Source of the DNA: CAXMPK01 sp964195405
GTDB taxonomy: Bacteria > Actinomycetota > Acidimicrobiia > Spongiisociales > ZC4RG35
NCBI GenBank assembly: GCA_964195405.1
Contig: CAXMPK010000096.1
Location: forward strand, 1 to 12,352
DNA: 12,352 bases
Direction of reading: 5' to 3'
Numbering within the stretch: position 1 is the first letter of the stretch; each line of letters begins with the position of its first letter. Under the pieces are notes generated by a model, which made no database searches, was not told where the DNA came from, and worked only from the letters and a program-made list of their open reading frames with translations. Shown one piece after another: positions 1 to 6,753 of this stretch. The translations under genes were made by a program, and so were the position numbers.

Positions 1-357
1 ACCTTCGTCGAGACCAAGAACACAACGATGAAGGAAGGTGCCAAGGCTCCACACCTGACCTATCTTGGTGATGCGACCGTCGGCGCCCGTTCCAACATCG
101 GTGCCGGAACGGTGACGGTCAACTATGACGGTGTCGATAAACACCCGACTGAGATCGGGGAGGATGCCTTTATCGGGTCCGACACGATGCTGGTCGCGCC
201 AGTCAAGATCGGTGACAGGGCAAGTACCGGTGCCGGGTCGGTAATCACCAAGGACGTGCCCGACGACGCCTTGGCGATCGAGCGATCTGGCCAGAAGGAA
301 ATCCCCGGCTATTCTGAACGTCGCCAAGAACGCAAGGCCAAAAGGGCTGAGGACTGA
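1..357 (+). CDS. glmU: GlmU C-terminal part (glucosamine-1-phosphate acetyltransferase domain), 5' truncated by window edge
   Basis: The 118 visible residues are the end of the bifunctional enzyme that acetylates glucosamine-1-phosphate and then makes UDP-GlcNAc for peptidoglycan. Only the left-handed beta-helix acetyltransferase end is present; the uridylyltransferase half lies before the window. Visible landmarks are the segment with HLTYLGDA (visible residues 18-25), whose His is the catalytic base in the family, followed by SNIGAGT (31-37) and NYDG (41-44), which contact acetyl-CoA and substrate in known GlmU structures. Hexapeptide-repeat character continues to about residue 85 and the protein ends in a charged tail. 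The frame is open from base 1, so the gene starts upstream. Its TGA ends one base before the prs start, so the two are very likely co-transcribed, the usual glmU-prs order. Confidence 0.95.
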   Translation, partial: TFVETKNTTMKEGAKAPHLTYLGDATVGARSNIGAGTVTVNYDGVDKHPTEIGEDAFIGSDTMLVAPVKIGDRASTGAGSVITKDVPDDALAIERSGQKEIPGYSERRQERKAKRAED

Positions 358-358
358 C

Positions 359-1333
359 GTGGATATCGTCTCCCGCAACCGAATGATGGTCTTCACCGGG
401 GGTGCCAACGTGCCCCTCGCCGAAGAAGTCGCCGAAGTCCTAGGTATCCAGCTTGGGAGCCTCAGCAGATCCAGATTCGCCAACGGCGAGATCTACGTTC
501 GGCCCAACGAAAGCGTTCGAGGAGCCGACTGTTTCGTGATGCAGAGTCACTCAGTTCCGATCAACGACAACATCATGGAGCAGTTGATCACCATCGATGC
601 CCTGAAACGAGCTTCGGCCGGCAGCATCACAGCTGTCATGCCTTTCTTTGGCTACTCGCGACAGGACAAGAAGGTGCTGCCACGTGAGCCGATAACTGCT
701 CGTCTGGTCAGCGACCTGCTGATGAAAGCGGGTGCCGATCGTTTGGTGTCGGTCGATCTCCACACTGGCCAGCTTCAGGGATTCATATCCAAGCCATTCG
801 ACTCCTTGACCGCTATGCCAATCATCACCGACTACTTGTCCGACAAACTCGAAGGCAAGACCACGGTCCTTTCGCCTGATGCCGGCGGTGTGAAGCGCGC
901 CGAGAGATACGCACGTCATCTCGATGCCTCGGTAGCTTTCATCTACAAACGACGCGACCCCAGTGAACACAACGAGTCGGTAGCCCTTTCGATGGCTGGG
1001 AAGGTGACCGATCGCAACGTGGTGATCGTTGACGACATGATCGATACTGCTGGCACCGTCTGTAGCGCCGCCGAGATGATGCGTGACTACGGAGCTGTCA
1101 GCGTTCGAGTGGCAGCAACCCATGGAATCTTTTCGGATCCCGCGCTCGACAGGATCAAGAACGCACCGATCGATGAGGTCATCGTCACAAACACGCTTCC
1201 GGTCAGCAGCGATATTGCAGCCCTGGATAATGTTGAGGTTCTCTCCATCGCCCCGATTCTGGCTGAGACGCTCCACGCAATTTTCATGGACTCTTCGGTA
1301 TCGGAGATTTTCTTAGGGGAGAACGCGCAGTAG
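359..1333 (+). CDS. prs: Ribose-phosphate pyrophosphokinase (PRPP synthase)
   Basis: This enzyme makes PRPP from ribose-5-phosphate and ATP in the cytoplasm, feeding nucleotide, histidine and tryptophan synthesis. The 324-residue length is typical of class I bacterial enzymes. Landmarks: RFANGEIYVRPNESVRG (residues 39-55), the ATP-contact stretch SRQDKKVLPREP (100-111), the metal-binding VDLHTGQ (132-138), the flexible-loop IYKRRD (195-200), and the PRPP-binding loop VVIVDDMIDTAGT (221-233). The start is GTG at 359, one base after the glmU stop, with only a weak GAGG upstream, so translation is probably coupled. An internal ATG at residue 9 would cut into the conserved N-terminus. The CGRKARPREP-like loop of many homologues reads DKKVLPREP here, a mild variation. 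Confidence 0.96.
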   Translation: MDIVSRNRMMVFTGGANVPLAEEVAEVLGIQLGSLSRSRFANGEIYVRPNESVRGADCFVMQSHSVPINDNIMEQLITIDALKRASAGSITAVMPFFGYSRQDKKVLPREPITARLVSDLLMKAGADRLVSVDLHTGQLQGFISKPFDSLTAMPIITDYLSDKLEGKTTVLSPDAGGVKRAERYARHLDASVAFIYKRRDPSEHNESVALSMAGKVTDRNVVIVDDMIDTAGTVCSAAEMMRDYGAVSVRVAATHGIFSDPALDRIKNAPIDEVIVTNTLPVSSDIAALDNVEVLSIAPILAETLHAIFMDSSVSEIFLGENAQ

Positions 1334-1342
1334 TCGGTGGGC

Positions 1343-1371
1343 TTCTGTTGGTAGCGGACCCTTTCTACACT
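1343..1371 (+). promoter_or_regulatory. Candidate sigma-70-type promoter for the sugar dehydrogenase-like gene
   Basis: A TTCTGT box (1343-1348) and a TACACT box (1366-1371) are separated by 17 bases. The -10 fits TAnnnT and ends eight bases before the GTG at 1380, so the transcript could begin at or next to the start codon (leaderless). No Shine-Dalgarno sequence is present before 1380, which fits. Inferred from spacing and box match only. Confidence 0.4.
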
Positions 1372-1379
1372 CCCGCTGA

Positions 1380-2723
1380 GTGAGCGCCCGCCATCGTGAC
1401 AACCCCACACCCGCCCAGGGGCGTCTCCGGGTCCTGGTAGTGGCAATGATGGCGATTCTGATTATCGGCGTTGTCTTCTTTCGTGGATCGGCATCGGATT
1501 CAGAAGGGTCGGGAGACGAGACTCCGGCCGCTGGTGCCACCACGACCACCTCGGTCGAAGGAGGTACCGGAACTACGCTCGAAAACGGCGACACCACCTC
1601 TTCGACCACACCCGGCAGTGGCACCACCGATCCGAATCTGCCAGAAATGAAGTCGCTCCGACTCGAGCTGGTATTCGACGGGTTCCGTCAGCCCACGGTT
1701 CTCACCGCGCCGGCAGACGATGACCGGATATTCGTGGCTCAACGTGTTGGGGTGATTCGGATCCTGGATGAGAGCAGGGAGATTCTCGAACCAGCATTTC
1801 TCGACATCACCGACCAAGTGCTTGCCGGCGGCATCGAGCAGGGTTTGCTCGGGCTCGCATTCCACCCGGACTATGCCACCAACAACAAGTTCTACGTCTA
1901 CTACACCGTCAAGAACGGCAATCGCCGTTTGGCGGAATACACAGCAACCGTTTCCGATCCGGACCGTGCCAACTCCGACTCGGAGCGGATCCTTTGGGAA
2001 ATGGAGCAACCTCCAGATGCCACCGATATCCGTCACTATGCGGGCCAGGTGACCTTCGGCCCCGACGGTTACCTTTGGTTCAGCAGCGGCGACGGTGCTG
2101 ACTCCAGGGATCAGGGCCAGGATCCAAACACGATGTTCGGCGCGGTCATGCGAATCGACGTCGACAGCGGCGATCCATACGGAATTCCTCCGGATAATCC
2201 GTTTGTGAACGGGGGAGGAGCGGAGGAAATCTTTGCCTATGGACTGCGAAACCCCTGGCGGTTCAGCATCGATCCTGTCGATCGTCTTCTCTACGTCGGC
2301 GATGTGGGTCATGCCGAACAGGAAGAGGTCAACGTCGTTTCAATCGACGAGGGTGGGTACAACTTTGGTTGGTCGGACATGGAAGGCACCCGCTGCTTCC
2401 ACAAACAGGACTGCGATCCCGCCGACTACACCTCGCCTGTCATCACCTACAGCCACGAGGTTGGGCTTTCGGTCACGGGTGGCTACGTCTATCGAGGTTC
2501 CGACATCCCCGAGCTCAACGGCGCCTATTTCTACAGCGATTGGGTCAGTTCTTGGATTCGGTCCTTCAAGTTCGCCGACGGCGGGGTCACTGACGAGAAC
2601 GATTGGACAGAAGAACTCGGCGGTTCGGTCGGTCAGCCCAACACGTACGGTCTCGACGGCCATGGTGAGATGTATCTCTTGACCCATGGTGGTCAGGTCT
2701 ACAAATTCACTGCGGTTCGCTAG
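1380..2723 (+). CDS. Membrane-anchored PQQ-dependent sugar dehydrogenase-like protein (GSDH/sorbosone dehydrogenase family)
   Basis: Residues 17-34 form one hydrophobic segment after a basic N-terminus, without a lipobox Cys, so it is probably an uncleaved signal anchor. Residues 37-87 are a low-complexity Thr/Ser/Gly/Glu linker, and the rest is a six-bladed propeller of the glucose/sorbosone dehydrogenase family facing outside. Family marks: EQGLLGLAFHPDY (153-165), the likely catalytic His219 in HYAGQVTFGPDGYLWFSSGDG, GLRNPWRFSID (288-298) with an Arg that contacts PQQ in relatives, and GYNFGW (326-331). HYAGQ deviates from the common HNGGQ. Cys339 and Cys345 could form an extracellular disulfide. 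Substrate cannot be told: the family includes aldose dehydrogenases and proteins of unknown activity. GTG start chosen because it lies just behind a promoter-like -10 box. The gene converges with the LysM gene, overlapping it by three bases. Confidence 0.85.
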   Translation: MSARHRDNPTPAQGRLRVLVVAMMAILIIGVVFFRGSASDSEGSGDETPAAGATTTTSVEGGTGTTLENGDTTSSTTPGSGTTDPNLPEMKSLRLELVFDGFRQPTVLTAPADDDRIFVAQRVGVIRILDESREILEPAFLDITDQVLAGGIEQGLLGLAFHPDYATNNKFYVYYTVKNGNRRLAEYTATVSDPDRANSDSERILWEMEQPPDATDIRHYAGQVTFGPDGYLWFSSGDGADSRDQGQDPNTMFGAVMRIDVDSGDPYGIPPDNPFVNGGGAEEIFAYGLRNPWRFSIDPVDRLLYVGDVGHAEQEEVNVVSIDEGGYNFGWSDMEGTRCFHKQDCDPADYTSPVITYSHEVGLSVTGGYVYRGSDIPELNGAYFYSDWVSSWIRSFKFADGGVTDENDWTEELGGSVGQPNTYGLDGHGEMYLLTHGGQVYKFTAVR

Positions 2724-3037
2724 TCGCCGGGCTGGGGCAGCACCACAATCTCTCCCGGATAGATGAGATCGGGATCGCCCGAGCGCAATGCCGAGAGATT
2801 GAGGTCGATCACCTTTCGCCAATACGGCGCAATTGGGGTGGCCGACTTGGCATCGACGAGATGTCGGGCCGAGATCCTCCAGAGATGATCGCCAGCTTCG
2901 ACCGTCACTCGCTGAGAAGAGGGTGCTTCGTTGAACGCCATCGGCAAACGAGTTGGTTGATCAGGCGTTTCTGCCCACGCCACATCGCCGATGACAAAGA
3001 TGACCACAAGAACCGTGATGGTGAGAGGTCGCCGCAC
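2720..3037 (-). CDS. Small secreted LysM-domain protein
   Basis: With the GTG at 3037 the protein has 105 residues: a short basic start, a hydrophobic stretch (residues 5-20) and a plausible signal-peptidase site after AWA (residue 22), then a linker and a single LysM domain from about residue 43 to 102 (VTVEAGDHLWRISARHL ... DPDLIYPGEIVVLP). LysM domains bind GlcNAc-containing glycans, so a cell-wall role outside the membrane is likely. The domain has a longer insertion before YWRKVIDLN, as seen in actinobacterial LysM proteins. A longer reading from GTG 3115 is possible but would put 26 residues ahead of the signal peptide and overlap the divergent gene. The 3037 GTG instead sits exactly six bases behind a TACGTT box (3044-3049), a leaderless arrangement. 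Confidence 0.8.
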   Translation of the reverse strand: MRRPLTITVLVVIFVIGDVAWAETPDQPTRLPMAFNEAPSSQRVTVEAGDHLWRISARHLVDAKSATPIAPYWRKVIDLNLSALRSGDPDLIYPGEIVVLPQPGD

Positions 3038-3043
3038 ATGACG

Positions 3044-3049
3044 AACGTA
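3044..3049 (-). promoter_or_regulatory. -10 box for a leaderless LysM transcript
   Basis: On the minus strand TACGTT (TAnnnT) is followed by six bases and then the GTG at 3037, which puts the expected transcript start on the start codon. No Shine-Dalgarno sequence is visible. A weak TTCCAA lies 17 bases further upstream (3067-3072). Inferred from sequence only. Confidence 0.45.
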
Positions 3050-3078
3050 AGCCAGCCAGGCCAGCGTTGGAAGAGGGT

Positions 3079-3084
3079 TACGAT
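3079..3084 (+). promoter_or_regulatory. -10 box for a leaderless DUF3107-protein transcript
   Basis: TACGAT is followed by six bases and then the ATG at 3091, so transcription would begin on the start codon. This is the mirror image of the arrangement before the divergent LysM gene and supports the ATG over an upstream in-frame TTG at 3067. No good -35 box is seen at 17 bases. Confidence 0.45.
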
Positions 3085-3090
3085 GCGTGT

Positions 3091-3318
3091 ATGAAAGTTC
3101 GCATTGGAATCTCACAATCCGACAAGCTGGTCGACCTCGAAATCGATGACGCCAAGGCGTTCAAGAAGGAGATCGAGCGTGCCGTCGCCGAAGGCGGGCT
3201 TGGTTGGTTCACCGACACCAAAGGGAGGTCGATCGGCATCTCGTCGAAGAATCTTGCCTTCATCGAGATGGATGATCCTGACGAGCAGCCCCAGGTCGGT
3301 TTCGCACCAGCTGTCTGA
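3091..3318 (+). CDS. DUF3107-family small protein
   Basis: A 75-residue acidic protein resembling the DUF3107 family, small proteins found almost only in actinobacteria and of unknown function. Visible features are a beta-strand start MKVRIGIS, an amphipathic helix with acidic and basic faces (about residues 19-34), a short GLGWFTDTKGRSIGI strand-turn-strand (36-50), and a closing NLAFIEM strand (54-60) followed by an acidic turn and VGF. No catalytic motif, signal peptide or membrane segment is present. I chose ATG 3091 because the family starts at this point and because of the -10 box six bases upstream; TTG 3067 would add eight residues. Divergent from the LysM gene with 53 bases between the two start codons. 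Confidence 0.75.
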   Translation: MKVRIGISQSDKLVDLEIDDAKAFKKEIERAVAEGGLGWFTDTKGRSIGISSKNLAFIEMDDPDEQPQVGFAPAV

Positions 3319-3354
3319 CCTAGTTGGCGAGCCCTACAATAGAAGACGGCGCCC

Positions 3355-3385
3355 CAAATAAAAGTGGCGCCCGATGGGCGCCACT
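3355..3385 (-). terminator. Rho-independent terminator of whiB
   Basis: A perfect 10-bp stem (3363-3372 with 3376-3385) closes a three-base loop. Read on the minus strand it is followed directly by TTTTATTT (3362 down to 3355). It begins 22 bases after the whiB stop, the right place for a whiB terminator. On the plus strand the hairpin lacks a T-tract, though it may still slow transcripts from the DUF3107 gene. Confidence 0.85.
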
Positions 3386-3407
3386 GCCAGGTTGGGATTT
3401 GTTGCAG

Positions 3408-3683
3408 CTATGCGGAGCGTCGACGACGTTCGGCTAGCCAACGCTTGCGTAGACGGCGTCGATCATCCTCTGCGTATCCGCCCCACACTCCCGACTCCTG
3501 GTTGGTTTCCAGGGCGTACTGAAGACAGTCCTCCTGAACCAGACAGGTTGAGCAGATCGCGATAGCTGCGTCGATCTGATCGACCGCCGGACCGGTGGTG
3601 CCGACAGGGAAGAACAGTGTGGGCTCGGAGTCGCGGCATGAGGCCAGATCTCGCCAATCGGTTGTGATTGTTGTTGTGAGCAC
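3408..3683 (-). CDS. whiB: WhiB-family transcriptional regulator ([4Fe-4S] protein)
   Basis: A 91-residue protein with the four invariant cysteines of the Wbl family: Cys16, Cys44, Cys47 and Cys53 (pattern C...CxxC.....C), which hold a [4Fe-4S] cluster. These are followed by the GVWGG turn (65-69) and a strongly basic tail (RRRLRKRWLAERRRRS) that contacts DNA or supports binding with the primary sigma factor. Such proteins respond to redox or nitric oxide and control development, stress or drug response; which paralogue this is cannot be told. WDxP-type N-terminal landmarks are loosely kept (DWRDLASC). The start is GTG 3683, with AAGGA about 12 bases upstream, a rather long spacing. A promoter-like pair lies about 90 bases upstream, giving a structured leader. 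Single-gene unit with its own terminator. Confidence 0.92.
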   Translation of the reverse strand: MLTTTITTDWRDLASCRDSEPTLFFPVGTTGPAVDQIDAAIAICSTCLVQEDCLQYALETNQESGVWGGYAEDDRRRLRKRWLAERRRRSA

Positions 3684-3721
3684 GACTTGGTTGTTTCCTT
3701 ACTTTGTGATCTTTTGCACAA

Positions 3722-3749
3722 GGACACTCTCACATTGAGGAGGGTGTCC
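3722..3749. repeat. Inverted repeat in the whiB leader region
   Basis: Arms of 10 bases (3722-3731 and 3740-3749) pair with one G-T wobble around an eight-base centre. It lies between the whiB start and its candidate promoter, next to a run of nine G (3752-3760). Read as plus-strand RNA the stem is complete; on the minus strand one pair is mismatched. It may be a protein-binding dyad rather than an RNA hairpin. No T-tract follows, so it is not an intrinsic terminator. Confidence 0.5.
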
Positions 3750-3772
3750 GAGGGGGGGGGATTCCGACGGCA

Positions 3773-3801
3773 ACGGTACAGTCGCCGACTCGTGTTGTAA
3801 A
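3773..3801 (-). promoter_or_regulatory. Candidate promoter of whiB
   Basis: On the minus strand TTTACA (3801-3796) and TACCGT (3778-3773) are separated by exactly 17 bases. Transcription would start near 3766 and give a leader of roughly 80 bases before the GTG at 3683, containing a run of nine C and an inverted repeat. Inferred from box match and spacing. Confidence 0.4.
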
Positions 3802-3823
3802 TAGATTTCTTTGGGATTTCTCG

Positions 3824-4513
3824 ATGACAAAACCGTCAGTGACAGTCGGCCACAGGGGGTGGCCAGTCCGTTTTCCGGACAACACCCTCGTCGGGTTCCT
3901 CGCCGCCTCCTCCGTCGTGGATGAGGTTGAGCTCGATGTACGTCGTTCTGGTGATGGGAAACTGGTGCTTTCCCACGCCCCGAAACTCGCCGGATTGGCT
4001 GTGCATGAGAACCCATGGTCCATCTTGGCCGAACTCGACCTCGGTGATGGTCATCATCCAGCACTTCTCGATGAGGTGCTGGCGGCGTTGCCCGACACGC
4101 GCGTCCAACTAGAAATCAAGAACGATTCAAGTGAGCCCGGGTTCGAACCTGATCACCGTCGCGGTCTTGAAGCCGCCGAGCGATCTCGACCAGGAGACAT
4201 GGTGACTTCCTTCAACCCGGCAACGCTCGAGGCGGTGCGCCGGATATTTCCGAATGTGTCGACCGGCCTTTTGGTCACTGGCGCTGGCGTCCTCGATGAT
4301 TTTGTCAAGTACTGCTTAGACGCCGGACACCGAAGTCTGGTTCCCGACCATCGCATGATCCATGGTCCGGTGAGCGCAGACGCCGGTGTGGCAATCGGAA
4401 CCTGGACCGTCGATGATCCGATCCGGGCCGCAGAGTTGGTGGAGTGGGGCGTGTCCAGCATCATTACCAACGACCCTGGTCTCATCTCTCAACACTTAGA
4501 GGACTCAGCATGA
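3824..4513 (+). CDS. Glycerophosphodiester phosphodiesterase family protein
   Basis: A 229-residue cytoplasmic protein (no signal peptide) of the GDPD TIM-barrel family, which hydrolyses glycerophosphodiesters to glycerol-3-phosphate and an alcohol. Active-site marks are in order: His10-Arg11-Gly (GHRG), PDNT (18-21, usually PENT), Glu36 and Asp38 in VELDV (metal ligands), His51 in LSHAP, LEIKND (96-101), and near the end GTWTVDD and GVSSIITNDP, typical of the C-terminal strands. Size matches UgpQ-like cytoplasmic enzymes. ATG 3824 is preceded by no clear Shine-Dalgarno; a TAGATT box at 3802-3807 could be its -10. Its TGA overlaps the next ATG by four bases, so it is the first gene of a three-gene operon. 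Confidence 0.88.
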   Translation: MTKPSVTVGHRGWPVRFPDNTLVGFLAASSVVDEVELDVRRSGDGKLVLSHAPKLAGLAVHENPWSILAELDLGDGHHPALLDEVLAALPDTRVQLEIKNDSSEPGFEPDHRRGLEAAERSRPGDMVTSFNPATLEAVRRIFPNVSTGLLVTGAGVLDDFVKYCLDAGHRSLVPDHRMIHGPVSADAGVAIGTWTVDDPIRAAELVEWGVSSIITNDPGLISQHLEDSA

Positions 4514-4974
4514 CAATCCAGACCCAGCTTGCCGACGAGCTCAAGGATGCGATGAAGACACAAGACAAGCCGCGGCGAGATGTGATTCGACAGGTCCAGA
4601 CCGAGATCTCGACAGCAAAGAGTCAGCCGGACTTCGACCGTGAAGTTGATGACGCCTTCTATCAGCAGGTGATTGGCTCGTATGTGAAGAAGATGGACAA
4701 GTCGCGTTCCGAATACTCGGACCTGGGTGAACGTGGTGCTGAGATGGCCGCCAAGCTGGCGTTTGAAGTCGAGTATCTCTCTAAGTGGCTGCCTAAGAAG
4801 TTGGGCGAAGAGGAGACGCGATCACTTGTCTCCACAGCGATCGCGAATTTGGGGGTTGACGGTGATGAGAAGGCCACCGGTCGTGTCATTGGCGAATTGA
4901 TGAAGACTCACAGCAAGGACCTCGATGGTGGTTTGGTCAACCGATTGGTCCGCGAGGAGCTCTCTGCCGGTTGA
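4510..4974 (+). CDS. GatB/YqeY domain-containing protein
   Basis: A 154-residue protein of the YqeY family, related to the helical tail domain of the GatB subunit of the tRNA-dependent amidotransferase. Relatives are stand-alone proteins of uncertain role, thought to bind tRNA. Seen here: an N-terminal helix ADELKDAMKTQDKPRRDVIRQV, the acidic middle with YVKKMDKSRSEYSDLGERG, the LSKWLPKKLGEEE turn (about residues 94-106), and the closing GRVIGELMKTHSKDLDGGLVNRLVREEL, all usual for the family. The ATG at 4510 overlaps the preceding TGA (ATGA), so translation is coupled. An upstream in-frame GTG at 4444 would add 22 non-family residues and is rejected. The stop overlaps the TTG start of the ligase gene. 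Confidence 0.88.
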   Translation: MTIQTQLADELKDAMKTQDKPRRDVIRQVQTEISTAKSQPDFDREVDDAFYQQVIGSYVKKMDKSRSEYSDLGERGAEMAAKLAFEVEYLSKWLPKKLGEEETRSLVSTAIANLGVDGDEKATGRVIGELMKTHSKDLDGGLVNRLVREELSAG

Positions 4975-5921
4975 GGCCTCTGGTTCGACTCCCCGATTTC
5001 GAACCGATGTTGGCTACTCGGTGGCCAGCGGCCTTCGATGACGAAAAGTGGTGGTTCGAGGTCAAATGGGATGGATACCGGGCTGTGGTCGGGGCTGCCA
5101 ACGGGAAAGTTCGAGCCAGGTCACGTCGTGGTCTCGATCTGATCGGTCCGTTTCCTGAGTTGGCCGGTCTGGAGATTCCCGATGGGGTTGTTGTCGACGG
5201 GGAGGTGACGGCGTTCGATGAGGAAGGCATCCCCTCGTTTTCACTTCTCCAGCGAAGGACCGGGTTTGGCGGGGCAGGTACCGGAGCTCGTGTAGGTGTC
5301 AACCTTGTCGTGTTTGACCTGTTGTTTCGTGGTGAGGAGGTGACATCTCGCCCCTACGAGGACCGTCGCGAGATGCTGGGCGAACTCGATCTGGAATCAC
5401 CGATCATCGTGCCCGATCCAAACCCAACGACCGGGACGAGCTTGTTTGAGGCAGTGAAGGCCAAGGGAATCGAAGGCATCGTCGCCAAGAAACTCGGCTC
5501 GGTCTATCAGCCCGGTCGTCGCTCGAGTGATTGGAGGAAGATCGCGGTCAAACATCGGGTGCGGGCTGTCGTCGGCGGATATCTCGCCGGTGAGGGCGGT
5601 CGGGCAACGACCTTTGGCTCCGTGTTGGTTGGTTTGCACAGTCCGGAAGGTTTGCGCTGGATTGCCGCGGTGGGCTCAGGTTTCAATGAGCAGTCATTGT
5701 CCGCTTTTGCTGATGCCCTCCACCAGATGGAACGTCCCAACAGCCCATTTGTCAATGAGGTCATCGCGCCGGGGCAACCGACCTGGGTCGAGCCGGGGAT
5801 TGTGGTCAATGTGGAGTTCAAGGAGTGGACCCTCGACAACCACCTCCGGGCTCCGGTCTACAAGGGGATCGAGATCGCCGATCCCGAGACGGTGACCTGG
5901 GCCGAGGAGGGCCCAGGTTGA
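4971..5921 (+). CDS. ATP-dependent DNA ligase (LigC/LigD ligase-domain type, NHEJ)
   Basis: A 316-residue ligase that seals nicks with ATP. It consists of the adenylation domain and an OB-fold only; the polymerase and nuclease domains of full LigD are absent, so it is a LigC-like single enzyme. Motif I is FEVKWDGYR with Lys32 as the adenylated residue; DGEVTAFD (77-84) is motif III, VFDLLF (115-120) motif IIIa, EGIVAKK (169-175) motif IV, and DWRKIAVKHR (188-197) motif V. The OB domain runs from about 198 and ends in VEFKEWT and LRAPVYKG. The start is TTG at 4971, overlapping the stop of the YqeY gene; the next in-frame ATG (residue 13) would remove conserved LPDFEPMLA. It converges on the Ku gene with 11 bases between stops, so both end-joining partners sit side by side. 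Confidence 0.92.
   Translation: MRPLVRLPDFEPMLATRWPAAFDDEKWWFEVKWDGYRAVVGAANGKVRARSRRGLDLIGPFPELAGLEIPDGVVVDGEVTAFDEEGIPSFSLLQRRTGFGGAGTGARVGVNLVVFDLLFRGEEVTSRPYEDRREMLGELDLESPIIVPDPNPTTGTSLFEAVKAKGIEGIVAKKLGSVYQPGRRSSDWRKIAVKHRVRAVVGGYLAGEGGRATTFGSVLVGLHSPEGLRWIAAVGSGFNEQSLSAFADALHQMERPNSPFVNEVIAPGQPTWVEPGIVVNVEFKEWTLDNHLRAPVYKGIEIADPETVTWAEEGPG
5895..5918. terminator. Hairpin between convergent ligase and Ku genes
   Basis: A perfect 9-bp stem (5895-5903 with 5910-5918) around a six-base loop lies within the last ligase codons, 14 bases past the Ku stop on the other strand. Neither side has a T-tract, so it is not a standard intrinsic terminator, but its place between two convergent genes suggests a bidirectional one or an RNA-stability element. 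Confidence 0.45.
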
Positions 5922-5932
5922 GCGGACATCCT

Positions 5933-6721
5933 TTACCCGGCTTTGGCTTGTTTCACCTTGGTTGCTTCCACTGAAGCCTTCAAGGCCTCGAGCAGATCGA
6001 CCACTTTTGTTGGCTCTGGTGATGCTGGTGCCACAATTTCCTCGCCGGCGATCTTCTTTTCGGCGAGGTCTTCGATTGCTCCACGGGTCGAGTCGACGTA
6101 GTCACCGCCTTCGAATGGACGGGTCAGGTTATCGATGATCGTCGCTGCCATCTCGACCTCCTCCGGTCTGATCTCGACCTCGGTTTCCATCTCTTCGAAC
6201 TCGGCATCTCGAAGCTCGTCGGGCCAGAACATCGTCTCCATGACGATCATCCCGTCTTTGGCACGGAGTGTCGCCAGCTGCTGCTTTTCACGGATTGAGA
6301 CCTTGGCGATGGCGACGCGCCCCTTTGCTTGGAGGGCTTCTTTGAGGATGCGGTATGCCTTGATCCCGGTCTTCTCCGGCGCCAGGTAATACGACGACTT
6401 GTACATCATCGGGTCGATTTCGGACTCGTCGACAAACTGAACGACATCGACCAATTTGTTGCCGGCGGGGTGGGCTGACGCCAGCTCCTCGTCGGTGAAC
6501 ACGACGTAGCGGTCCTTCTCGAACTCGTAGCCCTTGACGATGTCGTCCCAAACGACTTCTTCGCCGTCGGTTTCCGCTACCCGCTTGTACTTGATGGGGG
6601 AGTGGTCGGTCTTTCGCAGCTGCTTGAACTTCGGGGTCTTGTTGTCGGTGGCGGTGTACAGACCGACCGGGATCGTGACGAGACCGAAGTTGATTGCACC
6701 TTTCCAAATGGCTCTGGGCAT
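5933..6721 (-). CDS. ku: Ku protein (bacterial NHEJ DNA-end-binding)
   Basis: A 262-residue bacterial Ku. It forms a homodimeric ring on double-strand break ends and recruits the ligase. The start MPRAIWKGAINFGLVTIPVGLY is the Ku signature, followed by HSPIKYKRVAETDGEEV, DIVKGYEFEKDRYVVFTDEE and the central YYLAPEKTGIKAYRILKEAL. The C-terminal part carries the bridging-region motif TKVVDLLEALKASVEATK, the end of the conserved core; a long Lys-rich or SAP tail is absent, so this is the short form. ATG 6721 has a TAGACT box exactly six bases upstream, so Ku may have its own leaderless transcript in addition to read-through from the two genes ahead of it. The gene ends 11 bases from the convergent DNA ligase. 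Confidence 0.96.
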   Translation of the reverse strand: MPRAIWKGAINFGLVTIPVGLYTATDNKTPKFKQLRKTDHSPIKYKRVAETDGEEVVWDDIVKGYEFEKDRYVVFTDEELASAHPAGNKLVDVVQFVDESEIDPMMYKSSYYLAPEKTGIKAYRILKEALQAKGRVAIAKVSIREKQQLATLRAKDGMIVMETMFWPDELRDAEFEEMETEVEIRPEEVEMAATIIDNLTRPFEGGDYVDSTRGAIEDLAEKKIAGEEIVAPASPEPTKVVDLLEALKASVEATKVKQAKAG

Positions 6722-6727
6722 GTGATG

Positions 6728-6733
6728 AGTCTA
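6728..6733 (-). promoter_or_regulatory. -10 box for a leaderless Ku transcript
   Basis: On the minus strand TAGACT is followed by six bases and the Ku ATG at 6721. The same TAnnnT-N6-start spacing is seen before the LysM and DUF3107 genes. A 7-base direct repeat GATGAGT (6724-6730 and 6739-6745) overlaps it and could be chance or an operator. Confidence 0.4.
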
Positions 6734-6753
6734 TGCGAGATGAGTGACTGGTT

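Noticed and set aside
551..1276. Long open frame antisense to prs (241 codons)
   Set aside because: It mirrors codon bias of the well-supported prs gene and has no recognisable domain or ribosome site.
1530..1630. Thr/Ser-rich repeats in the dehydrogenase-like gene as a DNA repeat or CRISPR-like array
   Set aside because: Irregular low-complexity codons of a protein linker; no constant repeat unit or spacer pattern. No CRISPR array was seen anywhere in the window.
3038..3115. Longer LysM protein starting at GTG 3115
   Set aside because: It would overlap the divergent gene's start and bury the signal peptide 26 residues inside.
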